Position numbers and translations under genes: made by a program. From NCBI RefSeq assembly GCF_000203815.1, contig NW_004457624.1, forward strand, positions 930,001 to 994,000: a DNA stretch of 64,000 bases, in the 5' to 3' direction. This DNA is from Cavenderia fasciculata (lineage: Eukaryota > Evosea > Eumycetozoa > Acytosteliales > Cavenderiaceae). Of the stretch, positions 46,189-58,495 are shown one piece after another (within the stretch, counting starts at the first letter, position 1; every line of letters starts with the position of its first letter). A model generated the notes under the pieces. It ran no database searches. It had not been told where the DNA came from and saw nothing but the letters and a program-made list of their open reading frames with translations.

Positions 46189-47043
46189 ATGATCAACATA
46201 GATATCAAAGAAGAACTAAAAGACAGCACTACAACTGAGACGACAGTCTCATCTCAACAACAAACACAGTCACAGTCACAATCACCATCATCACAAGTAC
46301 CACCGCTATCACCATCACCTAAAGCGAATCATGGGTTTCTTGTGGTCGGATCAATATCTGTCCCATTGATCAAACATACATCGATCATAGGATCAGAGTT
46401 TGGTTGTAGAATCAGAATCAAACAGGAATTTGTAGGACCGAAACATGCATCGGTGACAGTCACCAACGGCAAGGTCATGCTCAAGGCACTAGCTCTTGAC
46501 AGTCCAAACTACTCTGCTCTCAAGGTAGGCACCGACAAGGTGGCCTGTGATGAAGAGGTAGAGATTAAAGAGAATCAAGTGTTTTACATTGGTGAAAAGT
46601 CAATGTACTATAGCTTGAAAAAGGTTGAAAATCAAACGATGAGCCCTTCAAAGAAAAAGGCTATTGACGAGGCTGAACATACCAAGAGGCTGCAACAAGA
46701 GGCTGAACAAAAGAAGAAAGCCGAAGAAGAGAAAAAGGCAAACAAAAAGAACAAGTCCAAGAAGAACAAGACTCAGCCAAGACCATCATCTCAAAAGGCA
46801 ACAGGAGAAGGAGGAGAGGAGAAAAAGGTTAAAAAGACACCGACCAAGGAAAAGAAACCAATCTCTTTTGTTCCAAGCCAACCTAAAACGGTTTCCGTTG
46901 AAAGGGACGAGAATGGAATCTACCATGCAGGCTCTAATAAGGGACTTACAAGTGAATCAAAGTCTTTTATGAAGCTAATGTATGAACCAGAGAGAAAAAA
47001 AAGACTTTCAAAACCTGTTATCAAATTTGATGGTAAAAATTAG
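46189..47043 (+). CDS. FHA-domain protein with Lys/Glu-rich linker and conserved tail
   Basis: Single exon, 284 residues. After a Gln/Ser/Pro-rich start, residues about 45-145 read as a forkhead-associated domain: FLVVGSISVPLIKHTSIIGS, CRIRIKQEFVGPKHASVTV (the S/T-x-x-H core as GPKHASV), LDSPNYSALKVG and EIKENQVFYIGEKSMYY. FHA domains bind phosphothreonine peptides, often in nuclear signalling. A highly charged helical linker (about 155-225, Lys/Glu) and the motif VSVERDENGIYHAGSNKGL with a basic end follow. The tail motif is shared with the smaller upstream gene. Nuclear location is likely from the basic runs. The usual FHA Gly-Arg start is replaced (SIIGSEFGCR), so phosphopeptide binding is not certain. 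Confidence 0.72.
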   Translation: MINIDIKEELKDSTTTETTVSSQQQTQSQSQSPSSQVPPLSPSPKANHGFLVVGSISVPLIKHTSIIGSEFGCRIRIKQEFVGPKHASVTVTNGKVMLKALALDSPNYSALKVGTDKVACDEEVEIKENQVFYIGEKSMYYSLKKVENQTMSPSKKKAIDEAEHTKRLQQEAEQKKKAEEEKKANKKNKSKKNKTQPRPSSQKATGEGGEEKKVKKTPTKEKKPISFVPSQPKTVSVERDENGIYHAGSNKGLTSESKSFMKLMYEPERKKRLSKPVIKFDGKN

Positions 47044-47276
47044 ATATAACTTATATAATATTAATAATAATAATGAATGAACGAATGAAAAGGAATAAAT
47101 AAAAACCATTCTTCTTCTTACTCTAAATTAATTGTACCCATTCCAGCATTTTGGGATTAAAAAAAAAAAAATTAAAATAAAAATAAAAAAAAAGACTTGA
47201 ATGATCTTTCATTGTTCGCTTCAAGAACTATATAGTTTGTGTTTAGATTAAAAGACTATTAGTGCAGTATAGAAGA

Positions 47277-47884
47277 ATGTCATTCATTGCTAGAAGAACA
47301 TCAACCAACATCTACAAGTCATTTGTTAGATCATACAGTGTATCTGTAAACAATGATGCAAAGTATATATCATCAACAACAGCGCGATCATTCATTCAAC
47401 AATAAGATTTACAATTAGTTAATGTTTAGAAAGAGGATCAAGTTTGAACAAGATAGGATATTCATACAGATGATTCTATTCTATTCTATTATCTGATTTA
47501 TAAATCAATCGATCAATATATTATATTTATTCACACCTTTATTGTTACTTTTCTAGATTATTGGATATCATTAACAAGGATTCGACTGAAGCATCATTGA
47601 ACAAGGTATTTTCAGAAATCAATGATACCACTGGTTCAGCAGTATACAACACTTTGATTGATCGTTATGCAAAGCTCAATCTCGATGGACAATGCATGAG
47701 AGTATACAATGCATCAAAGATGAGAAATGTCCCAGTTAGCGATTCTGCCAATAAAATCATCGAAGAACAATGGGAAGACAAGAATGTAAAGGAAGAAGAT
47801 GACGATTTCTCTTCATTGGGTCACATTAGAGAAGACTTTTTGAAATACAAGGAATCAAAGACCAGAAGACCATGGTTAAATTAA
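47277..47884 (+). CDS. Small mitochondrial protein with PPR-like segment
   Basis: Two exons, 47277-47362 and 47557-47884, joined in phase across a 194-nt intron, encode 137 residues. The first 28 residues (MSFIARRTSTNIYKSFVRSY) are basic and hydroxylated with no acids, a mitochondrial targeting sequence. The middle, VYNTLIDRYAKLNLDGQCMRVY, looks like one pentatricopeptide-type helix pair. The C-terminus is acidic then basic (EEDDDFSSLG, SKTRRPWLN). No named family is recognised; a ribosome- or RNA-associated mitochondrial role is a guess. Confidence 0.7.
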
Positions 47885-48364
47885 ATTAGAATTAATAATA
47901 ATAGAAATAATAATAATATATATGAATATTTGTAATAAAAGAAAGAAAAAAAACACTTAAAAACAATCTAAAACAACAAACTATTAATAATGTTGGAAAT
48001 AATTATAATAATAATAATAATAAGATAGTATTATTGTGATGAACAATATTTATTTATTTATTTTTCAAAAAAAAAGAAAAGGAAAATAATTATTTGTTTT
48101 CCAAATTAAATAATTTGGATTCTATATCCTTCCATGTTTACCTGTTTTTTTTTAGATCAAAAAAAAAAGAGTATACTTTTTAGAGTTGGTGGTGGATCTA
48201 TAATGATTGTATGGTAGACAGTCTAGATTGTTGTTGTTGTTTAACAACTAGGGGGTGTGAACATTTAAATTATTAATTAATCAACCAGCTAGAGTGTTGT
48301 TTGATGTTTGTATAGATTCCTAAATTATTAATTATTTTGTTGTTGTTATATTGTTGTGTGATTA
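47885..48364. other. Convergent spacer before upf1
   Basis: 480 nt between two converging genes, with AAT runs, A-runs and an AACAACAA/TTGTTGTT inverted pair near 48220-48250. No gene. Confidence 0.4.
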
Positions 48365-51300
48365 TTATTTTTTACTATTTTGTTGATCATTATTATTATT
48401 GTTATTATTTTGATTATTTGGATAATCTTGAGATAATTCATTTAAACTTAAACTAAATGATTGACTCATTGGCATGTAATAACCAGGAGCATTTTGTGAT
48501 GATTGTTGTGAAGAAGAAGAGGAGGAGGATTGTTGACTGAAACCATTGATTGATTGAGATCCGTCATAACGAAGAGACATGTTGTTCATGTTTTGAGTAA
48601 GACGTTGAGTCGAATTATAGGATTGACTTGGACCACCTGAAGAGGGCATTCCACGTGGACCACCACCAGCATTTTGTGGGTATCCACCCATAGATGGATA
48701 GAAACCACCGCCGCCACCACCAGAGGGAGGTTGATAGTATTTTGGTGGTCTTTGACCATAGACCATATTTTGTGCGTATTGTGGGTCGATTTGGTGTGGC
48801 TTGAGGTCACCAGGTGTAAACATGACGGCACCGGCAACTGGGAGCTTACCCTCACCGTGGATCTTTCTTGGCTTTTGGAGGACGACACTGCTCTGCTTGA
48901 GATTCTGCAAACCACCCTCGACCAAAACCTCGTTGGCCTTGAAATGAGAGATGAGGTTGTTCCAGAGAAGGTCACGTGAGAGGACACGAGCATTACCGAG
49001 GATGATGAGACCGTAACGAGCACGGGTGAGAGCGACGTTGAGACGACGTGGGTCTTGGAGGAAACCAATACCTTGATTCTCGTTGGAACGGACACACGAG
49101 AGGATGATAAAGTCTTTTTCACGACCTTGGAAAGAGTCGACACTGGCTACTTCAATCTCTTTGTACAGGTCGCTTGGGAGACGACCGGTACGTTGCATAT
49201 TGTTGACGAGGAACGAACGCTGGCCTTCATAGGGTGTGATGATACCAATTTGCGAGGGTTTGGTACCGAGTTCGAGGAAACGGGTGACAATCTTTTCGCA
49301 TAGTGTAGCTTCGGTACGGTTGATAAAGGAGGTACCTGACGACGAGATTTCTTCGTGTCCAGTAGAGTTATGGAAAAACATAGGACGGTTGGGATGTGGC
49401 CACACAAAACCATTGTTGGTGACACGGTCACGATACGATATTTCATTAACCAACTGACCTTCGTAGAATGTATTGGAAGGGAACTCGCTGAGTGCAGGAT
49501 GCATACGATACTGTGTAGTGAGACGGAATGGGTGGTGACCGAGATGAATAAGACGTTCAAACAGCGATAATGACAAACCGGCTTCTTGAACCTTTTTACA
49601 GAGTAGTACTGGACCCAATTGACAATGATCACCGACCAACACGACTTGTCTTGCACCCAATACCAATGGAATGAGACACTCTGGCTCGGATGCCTGAGTA
49701 GCTTCATCAATCAAGACATACGGGAACTTGATATCCCTCAAACGTGGGTCACCAGCACCGACACACGTTGTGCAAATGACATCTGCCTCTTTGAGGATAT
49801 TACGCTCTAGCGATCCCTTGAGAACCAAAAACTTACGCTCGTCTTCTGGATTCAACTCGCCAGTCTCCTCACGCAACGCCTTGAACTTGCGCAACACACC
49901 CTTTCCATACTGGTCGAGTTGAGCAACCTGGTGATGCAAGGTGAGATTCTCGACAGGCGAAGACACCTCCTCACGCAACTTGCTGCAGAGACGGACGACC
50001 TTGAGTCCGACCGAGTGCAACTTGCCAGCAAGCTGGTCGATAGCAACGTTGGATGGAGCACACACCAACAGCTTTTCCTTACCCTTGATGCCGTGGTTGA
50101 CAAGATGATGCACGAGGAATGCCGATACCAACGTCTTTCCAGTGCCTGGTGGACCTTGGATAAGAGAAAGTGGTGATTTCAATACCGAGCAAGCAGCCGA
50201 TATTTGTGATGCGTTCAATGGTGGGAGACCGGGCAACACAAAATTGGTTGGTTGTGGAACAGTCACCTTGACCTTGGTGGCATCGGGTTGATGACCTAAA
50301 AGTGCATGATAGAGATAACTAGATATAGCATCTTGCTTGATAGCAAATGCCTTTAGAGCAATAAGAATTCTATCAAATGAAGTCGATCTCCACACCATAT
50401 CAATCTTGAATTTAGACTTTGATTTGTTGGGTGGATTATGATTGTACAACTCTAATGTAATCTCCATACTTGCTTCACTCTCTTCATCGATTCTTGTAAT
50501 TCTACCAGATGATTCCCATGGTTCTGGATAATCTCTATCTCCTTTAAAACTAACTTTTAATTCATCTCCAACTACTACTTTAAATTCTAAAAGAATAAAT
50601 AAACAAACAAAATTAATTAATAAACAAAGTTATATCTATCTATTTCTATCTTTGCTTACCAAAATCAGAACGAGAAAAAGAAAATTGAGCAAACCATTTA
50701 CTTTTACTTAGACCTTGTTCCCAACGAATATTTACATCATCTTGAGTAAGAGATTCACGCATTAATTTCTCATAGTCTGATTCCATTTTAATGAGTGGTG
50801 TGATGATTTCTTGATATTGGTAGGCGTCTTCATAACGAAGGAGTGTGGGTAGGAGGGTGGTTTCAGCGCCGTGGTGCTCGACTTCGAGCAGGGTGGCGTT
50901 GGGGTCGACCTTCCAGTCCTCTTCGAGCTTGGCAATCTGGATCATTGAAATTTGACGGGCACGTTCTTGGTCATTCTCTGATGGTACTTTAACCAACCAC
51001 GACAAAAAGTGACGATCACCTCCATTGACGAGTGGCACCCATTTGGAGAGATCCCAATTGGGGTTGTCCTTGGACGATGCCATTGCACATGGGTCACGAC
51101 ACAATAGGATGACAACCGACTCGGTCTTGGCGGGGATAAAGCCGAGAAGAAAGATGTTTCGACAGCCGCAGTTGTAGCACTCGAGTACTGCATCGCCAAA
51201 CGGACTGTCGCTATGTAATGAGATTTCATTGTGCTTTGCCTTGACAAGATGGTTGACAATGTGTGCCGACGACGTCTTGCCTCTTCCATTACAAAACCAT

Positions 51301-51926
51301 TTGCCACACGACGAATTGGAGCAACGCACCACTGTCAACGGGTCGTGTAATCCACAGTATCGACATGCGTGTGGTGGAAGATCGACTTGGATCGTATCCA
51401 AATCTTCGGGATCCTCAAATGTCAGCTGAGACATTGGAACACTTCCATTTTGTGAAGACAAGAAATCACCTCCGCCACCATGTCCATGATGATGACCACC
51501 ATGTCCACTACTTGGATGAAAGGTTTGAGAAAAGTTTTGTGACGATTGTGTCGTTGCAATATGAGTCTCTACTGTTCTCGATGTATGATGAATTGGTGTT
51601 GAAGGTGATTTTGATGATATTGGTGACTTATTATTATTATTATGATTATTATGATTATTATAATCGGGATGATTGTTTTTGGGTGGTCCTACATATAGTC
51701 CATGCCTTTCTATAACCGCACCATGAAATGGACCACCAATAGCTCTTTCTAGATGATCATCTTGAGAACTTTGACTGGTAGAATCAAAGTCTAGATAGTT
51801 GAAATCTTGACTTTCTCCACTCGATGGTTTTGCCTCTAGATTTCTATTATTATTATTGTTATTATTGTTATTATTGTTATTGTTGTTATTATTCCCATGG
51901 GATATATCTTGTGATAATCCATACAT
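48365..51926 (-). CDS. upf1: UPF1 RNA helicase (nonsense-mediated decay)
   Basis: Two exons, 50660-51926 and 48365-50586 (73-nt intron), encode 1162 residues. An Asn/Ser/His-rich N-terminus (1-180) precedes the CH zinc domain (ACRYCGLHDP, CSNSSCGKWFCNGRG, then H..H, CYNCGCRNIF), where UPF2 binds. The 1B-type beta-barrel is followed by the superfamily-1 core: QGPPGTGKT (Walker A near residue 566), LIDEATQASEPECLIP (II), GDHCQLGPV (III), VASVDSFQGREKDFIILSCV (V) and LNVALTRARYG (VI). The C-terminus is Gly/Pro/Ser/Gln-rich and carries a few SQ sites (NELSQDY), the targets of the SMG1 kinase in other organisms. Nonsense-mediated decay is the expected role. Divergent with the RPA34-like gene. Confidence 0.97.
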
Positions 51927-52509
51927 TCCAAATAACTATATATATCGTATGCTTGGATTGATTATTGTATCAATCAAGCAAGCAAGCAAAAAAAGGTGTC
52001 TACTTTTTGTTTGAATAAAAGTACTTATATAGATGATAGATAGATATCTTCTTATATAAGATAGATAAATAGAACTATTACTTTATACTGTTTGCCACCA
52101 CTTGATACAACTACTACTATTTATATTTTAAATATCAACTCTAATACTACTTTTATCAACAATATATATTATTGATAGTATCGTTGTTGACAATCGTATG
52201 TATCTTGGCTAGATAGGAGGAGGAGTATGATGAGGAGGAGGAGGAGTATAATAGAATAATTAAATCTACTAGAGAGTTGATATAATTAAAAGGGAGGGGA
52301 AGAAGTTGAAGATGTGAGAACAAAGTAACTTCAAGTTAGAGGAGGTGTAGGAGTAATGAAAAAAAAAAATAAAAATAAAAAAAGAAAAAATTTAAAAAAT
52401 CAATTTTGGACACATCAGACGAAAGACACGACAAACATAGTGCGTTATCTCTCTCCTCTCTCTCTAACACGTTATCTATATATTATCTACTTATACTTTT
52501 AGATTTAAG
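51927..52509. promoter_or_regulatory. Divergent promoter between upf1 and the RPA34-like gene
   Basis: 583 nt with GAGGAG repeats near 52207-52250 and A-runs near 52360-52395. No coding sequence or specific site is recognised. Confidence 0.5.
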
Positions 52510-53491
52510 ATGGTTAAACAAACAGATAGAGTTCGTGAATTGAACGAACAAGGATACAAGAGTGGAAAGAAATCAGATCATAATATTTCAGAATTGATTC
52601 AATCAAAAGATCAACTATGGTTAATGAAATTACCAAAGAATGTATGTCTATATTATATTATGTTATCACATGTTGAGTAGTAATAGAATGAAACTAATGT
52701 ATGTTATTCAATATATTGAACATGTTATATAGTTTGATATAAATGATTTGAATGGATTACAATTCACATCATCGATTAATAATATAAAGAGTGATGGTAC
52801 ATCGATTGGAGACAGTAAATATACAATCACACAAGAGAAAAACATTGAAGAGATTCAATCATTGGTCAATGTTTGGTATGAAAAGGGTAGTCAGGGTGAA
52901 ATGAAGATAGGCATTCCATTCTCGAAATATATAACCGTCGAAGAGACCATCGATATTCCCGAAACAACCGCCACACTCGAACCAACAAAGAAAACAATTC
53001 AAGATCTCTCTGAATTAAAGGGTGCCTTTAGACCACCAGGTGGAAAATATCAATTAAATAATACAATTCCACAAGATGTTTTGGAAAAGATGAATAAGAA
53101 AAAGAAGAAATCAACATCGACATCGACTACTTCAACAAAGAAACAACAACCAAAACAACAAGTAGAAGAAGAAGAAAAATCAAGTAAAAAGAAAAAGTCA
53201 TCAAAGAAGGATGACAAGGAAAAGAAATCAAGTAAAAAGAAAGAAGAGTCTGATGAAGAAATGAAGGAAGTTGCATCAGAAGAGGAGGAATCAACTAAAA
53301 AGTCAAACAAAAAGGATAAGAAAAAGAAATCATCTAAAAAGGATGAATCTGAAGAAGAGGAAGAGGAAAAAGAAACTAAAAAGAAATCATCATCATCAAA
53401 GAAGGATAAATCAGACGACAAGAAAAAGAAGAGAAAGGAAATGGATGAAACTGACCAAACTCAAGAAAGAGAGAAAAAGAAAAAGAAATAA
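52510..53491 (+). CDS. RPA34-like RNA polymerase I subunit
   Basis: Exons 52510-52641 and 52733-53491 encode 296 residues. The N-terminal 160 residues resemble the RPA34/PAF49 fold that pairs with RPA49 on Pol I: QLWLMKLPKNFDINDLNGLQF, a middle with YTITQEKN and IPFSKYITVEETIDIP, then a FRPPGGKY segment. The C-terminal 130 residues are alternating Lys and Glu/Ser runs, typical of nucleolar proteins and of RPA34. Recognition rests mainly on 'LWLxKLPxxFDxxxLxGL' and the tail, so the assignment is moderate. If right, it helps elongation of rRNA synthesis in the nucleolus. Confidence 0.6.
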
Positions 53492-53674
53492 ATAAATTAT
53501 AATATATCATCCATTTTTTTTGTTTATATATATAAATATAAATACATGAATGAATGATTGTCCATTCATTACCAAAAGAATAATATTGGTTTACATGTTT
53601 TGTTTTGTAAGTTTTATTAAAATAAATAATTATTATTATTATTATTATTTCTGTCCATCCCCCCCCTATTATTA

Positions 53675-54754
53675 TTATTTAATTGATTGAGATGCTGTTG
53701 GTGACGATGGTTGAATAATAATATTTGGATAATTAATTTCATCAAGTTCTTTGTGAAGTTTAGTTATACATCCTGCAGCATCTTTTGGTTTTGATAGACA
53801 ACATATCCAATATACACCAGATGGAACACCTCTAGAATGTACTATATCTCTTATATCAGAATGTACATTACATGATTTCTTTGAATTCCTACATTGTCTA
53901 TATTGTTTACCACATCCTGCACATTGTCTCCATCTCCAAAGATCACAATATACTCTTTTCCATCTAATAATATTATTTGTTTGTTGTTGTTTATGACTCG
54001 AAGAAGAAGAAGAAGAAGAAGAATGATGTGTATTTAATATGGCTTGAATCGATTCTTTGTTTGCCCACCATTGAATTTCTCTTGCTATTAATTCCCTCCA
54101 TAAAGTATTATCTCTTCCAACATTATACCAATATTTACATGTTTCTAAATAAATCAAAATAAATAATTAATACACACACATATAATTAATTAAATATCAT
54201 TAATTAGTTTACATACTTTGGATTGAAACGATATCACGGAATCCAAGAAAACTTAAAACCAATAATTGAATTTCTTGTGACAAACCACTGAATGACATTT
54301 GATGATGATGATGATTATCATGATCCAACAATACATTATCATTATTATCATATATGTAATCTTCTATTTGTTGTTGTTGTTCTTCTTGGTCGTCATTATT
54401 ATTATTAATAGTTGGATTATTATTATTATTAATTTCAAAACAAAGTGAATCGACCATATCAACATTTTTAAACATTTTGTATGTGATTGTAACAGCCTTC
54501 CTACTTCCACTCTGGCATCCACCACTACCATTATGATCATGACATGATGATTGTCCAATTTCTGTTGCTGCTACAAGTGATGGTCCATCATCTCCACCAT
54601 TGATTAAATTGTCTATTTGATTAATTTCTGTTACAGTAACATTATAATTATTATTGTTATTATTATTATTATTATTACTTGATGAAAAGAATGTTCTTAT
54701 TCTTTGTTTTCGTCGTGATGATGGATCTTTTTTCTTTGATAGAGTCTGTCCCAT
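53675..54754 (-). CDS. F-box protein with Cys/His-rich C-terminal zinc-like module
   Basis: Exons 54217-54754 and 53675-54144 (72-nt intron) encode 335 residues. The first 165 are low-complexity (Asn, Asp, His) with a possible N-terminal Gly for myristoylation (MGQTLSKKK). An F-box follows (LSQEIQLLVLSFLGFRDIVS, then TCKYWYNVGRDNTLWRELI), which should bind Skp1 of an SCF ubiquitin ligase. The C-terminus has a Cys/His pattern: QCAGCGKQY, NSKKSCNVHS, YWICCLSKPKDAAGC and ITKLHKE, like the C-x2-C ... C-x-H ... W-x-CC ... GC-x4-H treble-clef modules seen in many eukaryotic proteins. Substrate unknown. Confidence 0.72.
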
Positions 54755-55598
54755 TTTTGGTAGTATGATTGTCTTTGTAAAAGAAATAATAATAATAACT
54801 ACTTTAATTAATTCCTCCTTTTAGTTTAGTTTAAATTGTTTCTTTTAAGAAAATATATATTTGATTGTGATATATAAATGAAGAATATTTAATATTATTT
54901 TAATATATAATATATAAAATGTGAAGAATGTGAAGGAAGAGCAAAATAGTATAGTACAGTAAAGTATATCTATCAACAGTAGTAAGTATAATAAGTATAA
55001 TATATAGTAAGTTGTACTAGTAGTAAGTAGTAGTAGTTGTAGTAGTAGATTAATATAACAAATAAATAAATAAATAAATAAAGATAGTGGTTGGTAGTTC
55101 TTATTATTCTCTCTCTCTACTATTATTTTATCTATCTTTTAATAATATTATTATTATTATTATTTAATATTAAACAACATCACCCGCCGATCACTAATAA
55201 CATTGTTTTACACACCCTCTCTCTCTGCTCTAAACATTATTACTCTCCCCAATTTTAAACACTTGTTGAGTAAGAGGGATGAGTTAATAATTTGAGTAAA
55301 ATCAAAAGAGTAAAAAATTTCTTTGAACTTCTGTCTGCGAACCAACAATCACAAAACTAAACTATTTTTAAACTATACGAATTTGATGGATCTATCTATC
55401 ATTGTTGTTGCTTATTAACTAATAAATAATGACACAAGTGTCCAATGCTAAACTTCAAACAATGACATTCCTTTAAAAAGCTATTCAAGTTAGATCTATT
55501 TAAAGAAAAGTAAATATATTTAATATGCCTTTTATTATTATTATTATTATTTTAGAGATTGTACAATTATTTATATATTATTTATATTATAGAGAGTT
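54755..55598. other. Intergenic region before the F-box gene
   Basis: 844 nt with AGTA-rich tracts (54950-55040), an AAT run near 55060 and A/T-rich flank. It contains the F-box gene promoter and the 3' flank of the secreted-protein gene. No gene. Confidence 0.4.
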
Positions 55599-56294
55599 TT
55601 AAACTAAAGTTAAATAGCCAAATTTAGAAGGTACATGGAAACATGGGGGAGATTCGTCGGTCGGGTGCCACGCGCTGTACTCTTTATAAGAACCTAATGG
55701 AGTATCTATACGAAACATATTGATTCTAAATTGTGATCCAGGTTTGATGGGAGTTGGTGGTGATACTCTGGATGCCTTATCGATGAGATTGAATGGGATC
55801 AAGAGGTAACCATTCCAGCCTTGACTATTGATGGTTGCATTGTAGATGATTCCACTTTGTCCGCAATCGACTAGGGTGTCTTCGATACCATTGCAGACAC
55901 CATTTGGATTTACGACATAGGTGACAAACAGAACACCATGTGGTGACAATTCAACCTCGAGATAGTAGGTTGGTGCTTCATCGGTAGAATCACTCGACAA
56001 GAACACCTCGAATACATCGGCGTTAAAGAGGTCTTGATTGCATTGTGTGTATGGTGATTGAATGTTATCGTCGGCGCAGTTGGGTATAAATTGAATACCT
56101 TCGTCAGTGTAACATAGTCCTACGAATGTTTGTTGTATTGCCAACGAGCTATTGTCATCTAATCTAAATCCATTGACATAGGTCTGTCCTGCCAACGAGC
56201 AGTTTGGTACTTCTATGTGTTGTGATCGGCCAGCATTGATCATCATCAACATGACAGTCACAACTACAATAATAAATAATCTATAATAATACAT
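55599..56294 (-). CDS. Secreted CBM9-like carbohydrate-binding protein
   Basis: Single exon, 231 residues. The signal peptide covers about 1-24 (hydrophobic FIIVVVTVMLMMI). The rest resembles family-9 carbohydrate-binding / DOMON-like beta-sandwich domains: LAIQQTFVGLCYTDEG, DVFEVFLSSDST, YYLEVELSPHGVLF, SQGWNGYLLIPFNLI and FRINMFRID, ending SAWHPTDESPPCFHVPSKFG. CBM9-like modules bind sugar polymers by exposed aromatics. Disulfides are likely from several Cys (NCSLAG, LCYTDEG, NCADDN, QCNQD). There is no enzyme domain. Confidence 0.75.
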   Translation of the reverse strand: MYYYRLFIIVVVTVMLMMINAGRSQHIEVPNCSLAGQTYVNGFRLDDNSSLAIQQTFVGLCYTDEGIQFIPNCADDNIQSPYTQCNQDLFNADVFEVFLSSDSTDEAPTYYLEVELSPHGVLFVTYVVNPNGVCNGIEDTLVDCGQSGIIYNATINSQGWNGYLLIPFNLIDKASRVSPPTPIKPGSQFRINMFRIDTPLGSYKEYSAWHPTDESPPCFHVPSKFGYLTLV

Positions 56295-57126
56295 CTCTAT
56301 ATCTATCTAGTTATCTATCTATATCTATCTCTTTGGTTTCAAAAAAAAAGAATGAGATACTTTTTACTCTCTCCTGTGTCGCTGACTCTCGGAGATACAT
56401 ATAAAAAAATCAAACAAAAATAAATTTTATGCCAGCACATACATGGATATATCCTGGGGTTGGGTTGATTCGTCGATCGAATGATTGATTGATTGATTGA
56501 TTGACAAACACACACTGTTTTTGGTAATGTGGTTGGATGATCGTCACCATCCAAAAATGTGTCACTTAACATATCGAATGGTAAAGATGATGATGATGAT
56601 GATTGCTACTGGGGTGTACCCAGAATTTATTCGTATATTTATTGATCTTCTCTTTCACCGATCATTACTATTACTACTAACTACTGCAGTCCAACACACT
56701 CTCTCTTGATCTTGTCGAGCACAATACTGGCCCAGCCAGCCACAGTCACAACAACAATGTGTGGGGGTGTCAATGAAGGTGTAGTGTTAAAACAACAAAC
56801 AACAATAAATAAAATATAAATGAGGAAAGAGAAAAAAGCGTGTGCAAATTGCTTTCGTGGTCAAGAACCAAAGATCCACCGACACTGCAAAAACCCTCCA
56901 AAGCTCTCATTGATGCCCTCACTCTTTTTGTTGTGATCTCGCTTCAAAGCAGAACTTGCTTACGTCTGCACATTGCTTTTTTTTTGATTTTTTACTTTTT
57001 TTGTTTTCTTCTCTCTTCATCTTCCCTCCTTTCTCTCCTTTAGCTCTTCATAGTGTAAACTAAACTACTCGTGTCTCTATATTCTCTCTCTATCCTCTCT
57101 CTAGAACGCAAATCTATACACTTTAA

Positions 57127-57157
<31 letters not shown>

Positions 57158-57872
57158 AGATAGAATATAATACATCACCAAAGATATAACAAGCTTAATA
57201 GATACGAAAAAAAAAACAAAAAAAAAGATCATCATTTTTCCGATTCCAACAAAAAAAAAAAAAAAAAACAAGTACTTCTCCTCAAACAACAATATAAGAG
57301 AATAAAATTTATTTTTAGCAAAAGGTAATAATAAACGCACACACATACATACATTCACACAACACACACAAACAAAAGATATCTTTTTGCAAGTCAAAGG
57401 GTAAAGGAAGGTACCCTCATCAACCCACCCACCATCCACTATCATTGTTTGGCCCACTCTGAGAGGAGAGTCATGTTTGTTTGTTATTTATTAGAAGCAT
57501 GGTGCAATGGATGCGCTATAGTACCATCGATCATTTTATTGGCCGATGTCCTTTAGCACTTCTCGCGGACAACAGTACAAAGGTTTATCAATCAACCAGC
57601 TACAACACCAATAGATCTTTTGATTTTTTTGGACAATGATGGTTTGTTTTGGGTGTTTGCTCGTTTTTGAAAAAAACCCTTTGCTCATCTATTTTCGAAA
57701 TACAATGACAAGAGAGGAGTTTTGTTGTTGCCCTAACCCTCAATCGACCATACCAACTAGATGAGAGAGGGGGGCAGCCATATGACTATGTCTCTCACAT
57801 AACCTTTATTGTAGTGTGGTGGATCCACAAGCAACTCAAAAGGCTCTCTATCCACATCTCCTTGTTTTTTTC

Positions 57873-57905
<33 letters not shown>

Positions 57906-58495
57906 GACAGTCAAAAGAAAATATTTAGAGTTACACGCGTACATAAGTAGTAACTATTTATAATCATTATCTACCATCACACTGATTGCATTAAGATTTA
58001 ACCTTTTTTGTATCTCTGTACTCAAACACACACAACATACACCCAACACACACTGTTTTGGTTGTACAAAAGTTAAAAATATCTTTTACCCCCATTAAAA
58101 CAACCCAACACACTATTACCATCACCGTCACTCAACACCAAAAAAAAACAAAAGGGGCTCATCCCAACCCAAATTTCGAAAACCTCAAAAAGGTGTGAGA
58201 CCCTAAAAATTAATATCGTGAACTTTCTTTTCTTTTTTTTTTTTAAAATTAATAGGAATTCTTTTACACAATCAACCAACAATCAACCATCAACCAGTCC
58301 TGAACCTCAACACTTTTAATTGATCAATTGGACCACCACCATCTGACATACATACAGTACTAATATTATATTAGACAAGAAGATATACAAGTCAGACTCC
58401 CAACAACAACAACAAAAATAGCGTCAACTAAAAAGAATTTAAAGATACAGCAGCAGCAGCAACAGCAGCAACAGCCACAACAGTCAACTGATAAA
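56295..58495. promoter_or_regulatory. Long divergent upstream region of the bZIP gene
   Basis: 2.2 kb with no gene. It has a CA dinucleotide run (57127-57152), poly-A/T tracts, and a TTG run (57877-57903). The part from about 57900 to 58495 is CAA/ACA-rich and leader-like. Its length, the longest gap apart from the one at 5.2 kb, suggests complex control of the bZIP gene. Confidence 0.45.

Noticed and set aside
57490..57600. A-box-like TGGTGCAATGG suggesting a tRNA
   Set aside because: No B box or acceptor stem follows at a usable distance, and the cloverleaf cannot be drawn.
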